A DNA stretch of 7,253 nucleotides from an uncultured Eubacteriales bacterium (GTDB lineage: Bacteria > Bacillota > Clostridia > Lachnospirales > Anaerotignaceae): positions 1 to 7,253 of the forward strand of contig CAKQPE010000108.1 of assembly GCA_934256695.1 (NCBI GenBank). Reading direction: 5' to 3'. This document shows, piece after piece, positions 5,665 to 7,253 of this stretch (positions are counted from its first letter, which is position 1; every line of letters begins with the position of its first letter). The position numbers and the translations under genes are program-made. Under the pieces are notes generated by a model. That model had not been told where the DNA came from, searched no databases, and saw only the letters and a program-made list of their open reading frames with translations.

Positions 5665-6567
5665 ATGAACGAAAAAGAAATACAAATCAAAAGATTAACA
5701 GACATGGTTGCGGACTTTGTCGGCTTTATAGGGAAAAAACTGCCTGATGATATTATTGCTAAACTTAACGACCTTGCTTCAAAAGAAACCGATGCACTTC
5801 CGAAAGTTTTGTATGAAACAATGGCTAAAAACCAAAATCTTGCAGTTGCACTTAACCGTCCAAGCTGTCAGGATACAGGTGTAATTCAGTTTTGGTTAAA
5901 ATGTGGGACAGCCTTTCCGTATATTAATGAACTGGAAAATCTTCTTACAGATGCTGTTGTACAGGCTACTTTTGACACACCGCTACGCCATAACAGTGTA
6001 CAGACTTTTGATGAATACAACACAAAGAAAAATGTAGGCAAAGGAACACCTACCGTTTGGTGGGATATTGTTCCCAACAGCAGTAAATGCGAAATATATG
6101 CTTATATGGCAGGTGGCGGCTGTTCACTTCCAGGAAAAGCAATGGTTCTTATGCCTGGTGCGGGATATGAAGGAATTACCGACTTCGTACTTGACCAGAT
6201 GACTACTTATGGCTTAAATGCCTGTCCTCCTCTTTTGGTTGGTGTAGGTGTAGGTACATCTGTTGAGACTGCCGCACTCAATTCCAAAAAGGCATTAATG
6301 CGACCTGTCGGTTCACATAACGAGAATAAAAATGCCGCTAAAATGGAAACTTTCTTGGAAGAAGGAATAAACTCAATAGGATTAGGTCCACAGGGTATGG
6401 GCGGAAAATACTCAGTTATGGGTGTAAATATAGAAAACACAGCCCGTCACCCTTCTACAATAGGTGTTGCTGTAAATATAGGCTGTTGGTCACACAGGCG
6501 AGGTCATATTGTTATTGACAAAGACCTTAATGTTGTATGTGATACTCATTCTGATTGGAAATTTTAA
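5665..6567 (+). CDS. ttdA: L(+)-tartrate dehydratase alpha subunit
   Basis: 300 residues (E. coli TtdA is about 303). This is the iron-sulfur half of the enzyme that dehydrates L(+)-tartrate to oxaloacetate in anaerobic tartrate use; the class I fumarase alpha domain is homologous. The three conserved cluster cysteines are visible: C68 in LNRPSCQDTG, C187 in NACPPLLVGVG and C274 in GCWSHRRG. Other family stretches are PLRHNSV (106-112), YMAGGGCSLPGKAMVLMP (147-164), GPQGMGG (241-247) and RHPSTIGVAV (261-270). AATCGGAGG seven bases upstream supports ATG 5665. It is 19 bases ahead of ttdB. The whole-length resemblance to TtdA as I recall it is closer than to two-subunit fumarases, but a fumarate or other hydroxy-acid substrate cannot be excluded by motifs alone. 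Confidence 0.93.
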   Translation: MNEKEIQIKRLTDMVADFVGFIGKKLPDDIIAKLNDLASKETDALPKVLYETMAKNQNLAVALNRPSCQDTGVIQFWLKCGTAFPYINELENLLTDAVVQATFDTPLRHNSVQTFDEYNTKKNVGKGTPTVWWDIVPNSSKCEIYAYMAGGGCSLPGKAMVLMPGAGYEGITDFVLDQMTTYGLNACPPLLVGVGVGTSVETAALNSKKALMRPVGSHNENKNAAKMETFLEEGINSIGLGPQGMGGKYSVMGVNIENTARHPSTIGVAVNIGCWSHRRGHIVIDKDLNVVCDTHSDWKF

Positions 6568-6570
6568 TTT

Positions 6571-6578
6571 ATCGGAGG
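6571..6578 (+). promoter_or_regulatory. Ribosome binding site that sets the ttdB start
   Basis: ATCGGAGG lies eight bases before ATG 6587. The same ATCGGAGG core precedes ttdA at 5650-5657. It decides for the start at 6587 over an upstream in-frame start at 6509 inside ttdA, which would add 26 non-homologous residues. Confidence 0.85.
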
Positions 6579-6586
6579 AAATAAAA

Positions 6587-7219
6587 ATGATTGAAATAAG
6601 AGGAGACAAAAAAGTTCTTATTACACCTGTAAGCAAGGAAGATTTAAAAGATATAAAAATAGGCGATATTGTTTGGCTTGACGGAGATTTAATGACTTGC
6701 CGTGATGTTGCCCACAGAAGGCTTGTGGAATACGGACGCAAACTTCCATATGATATTAAAGATAAAGCCATTTTCCATGCAGGACCTATTGTACGTAAAA
6801 AAGAAGATACCGAAGCTGAGTATGAAATGGTATCCGTAGGCCCTACAACATCTATGAGAATGGAAAAATTTGAATATGAATTTACAAAAGAAACGGGAGT
6901 ACGTGTTATTGTTGGAAAAGGCGGCATGGGAGCAAACACAGAAAAAGCCTGTAAGGAGTTTGGTGCAATTCATTGTGTTTTTCCTGCCGGCTGTGCCGTA
7001 GTTGCCGCTACGGAAGTTGAGTATATTGCACAACACCATTGGGACGAACTGGGAATGCCCGAAACATTATGGTGCTGTAAAGTAAAAGAGTTCGGCCCTC
7101 TTATAGTATCAATAGACACCAACGGAAGAAACTTATTTGAAGAACAGAAAGTAATATATAATAAAAGAAAGGAACTTGCAAAACAAAAAATTTATCCGGA
7201 AGTAAAATTCATAAAATAA
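6587..7219 (+). CDS. ttdB: L(+)-tartrate dehydratase beta subunit
   Basis: 210 residues (E. coli TtdB is about 201). It is the partner of TtdA, equivalent to the C-terminal swivelling domain of class I fumarases that contributes active-site residues. Family motifs in order: GDIVWLDG (26-33), TCRDVAHRRL (37-46), AIFHAGPIVRK (61-71), VSVGPTTSMRME (82-93), VIVGKGGMG (107-115), FPAGCAV (132-138), HWDELGMPE (151-159) and VKEFGPLIVSIDTNG (166-180). The match to TtdB as I recall it runs the full length. It is cotranscribed with ttdA, 19 bases downstream. Compared with E. coli it has a few extra residues at the N-terminus (MIEIRGDKK) and a longer lysine-rich tail. No terminator is visible in the 34 bases after it, so the operon may continue, plausibly into a tartrate transporter. 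Confidence 0.94.
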   Translation: MIEIRGDKKVLITPVSKEDLKDIKIGDIVWLDGDLMTCRDVAHRRLVEYGRKLPYDIKDKAIFHAGPIVRKKEDTEAEYEMVSVGPTTSMRMEKFEYEFTKETGVRVIVGKGGMGANTEKACKEFGAIHCVFPAGCAVVAATEVEYIAQHHWDELGMPETLWCCKVKEFGPLIVSIDTNGRNLFEEQKVIYNKRKELAKQKIYPEVKFIK

Positions 7220-7253
7220 CAGCGTTGAATTTATATTTACATATCTATAAAAA

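Noticed and set aside
6509..6586. Longer ttdB start within ttdA
   Set aside because: The added 26 residues are hydrophobic and unlike TtdB; the strong ribosome binding site at 6571-6578 selects ATG 6587.
6490..7039. Minus-strand open frames opposite ttdA/ttdB
   Set aside because: Shadows of the strongly conserved ttdA and ttdB; low-complexity Ser/Pro/Phe translations without motifs.
5665..7219. Two-subunit class I fumarase
   Set aside because: Homologous, but full-length motifs and the LysR layout fit TtdA/TtdB better; kept as an alternative in the gene entry.

Overview
The window is low-G+C bacterial DNA (roughly a third G+C by eye) with tight gene packing, strong AGGAGG-type ribosome binding sites, some TTG starts and typical -35/-10 promoters. 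This fits a Gram-positive of the class Clostridia. A gut Lachnospiraceae-like genome is my best guess from the protein flavour; the sequence alone does not prove it. There is no rRNA, tRNA, CRISPR array or recognisable insertion sequence.

Left part (1-3300, all on the minus strand): an operon reading yhaM (3'-5' exoribonuclease, OB fold + HD domain), then a Cas4-like PD-(D/E)XK nuclease split over two overlapping frames, then rlmD (23S rRNA m5U methyltransferase), which runs off the left edge. Two oddities sit here. The Cas4-like protein carries a membrane hairpin between its N-terminal Cys/His part and its catalytic core, exactly where the reading frame breaks. The best-placed start of rlmD is followed four codons later by an in-frame TGA.

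Middle (3300-4606): a single radical SAM gene of unknown function on the minus strand. It has a clear rho-independent terminator downstream and an AT-rich 345-base upstream gap holding a candidate promoter and three back-to-back hairpins.

Right part (4607-7253): a LysR-type regulator on the minus strand, divergent from ttdA-ttdB on the plus strand. These encode the two subunits of an iron-sulfur L(+)-tartrate dehydratase (tartrate to oxaloacetate). The layout matches the E. coli ttdR / ttdABT arrangement. The shared 182-base control region contains a perfect 10-bp inverted repeat centred about 64 bases before the predicted ttdA transcription start, where LysR regulators normally bind, and a second dyad in the ttdA leader. 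A tartrate transporter could lie just beyond the right edge.
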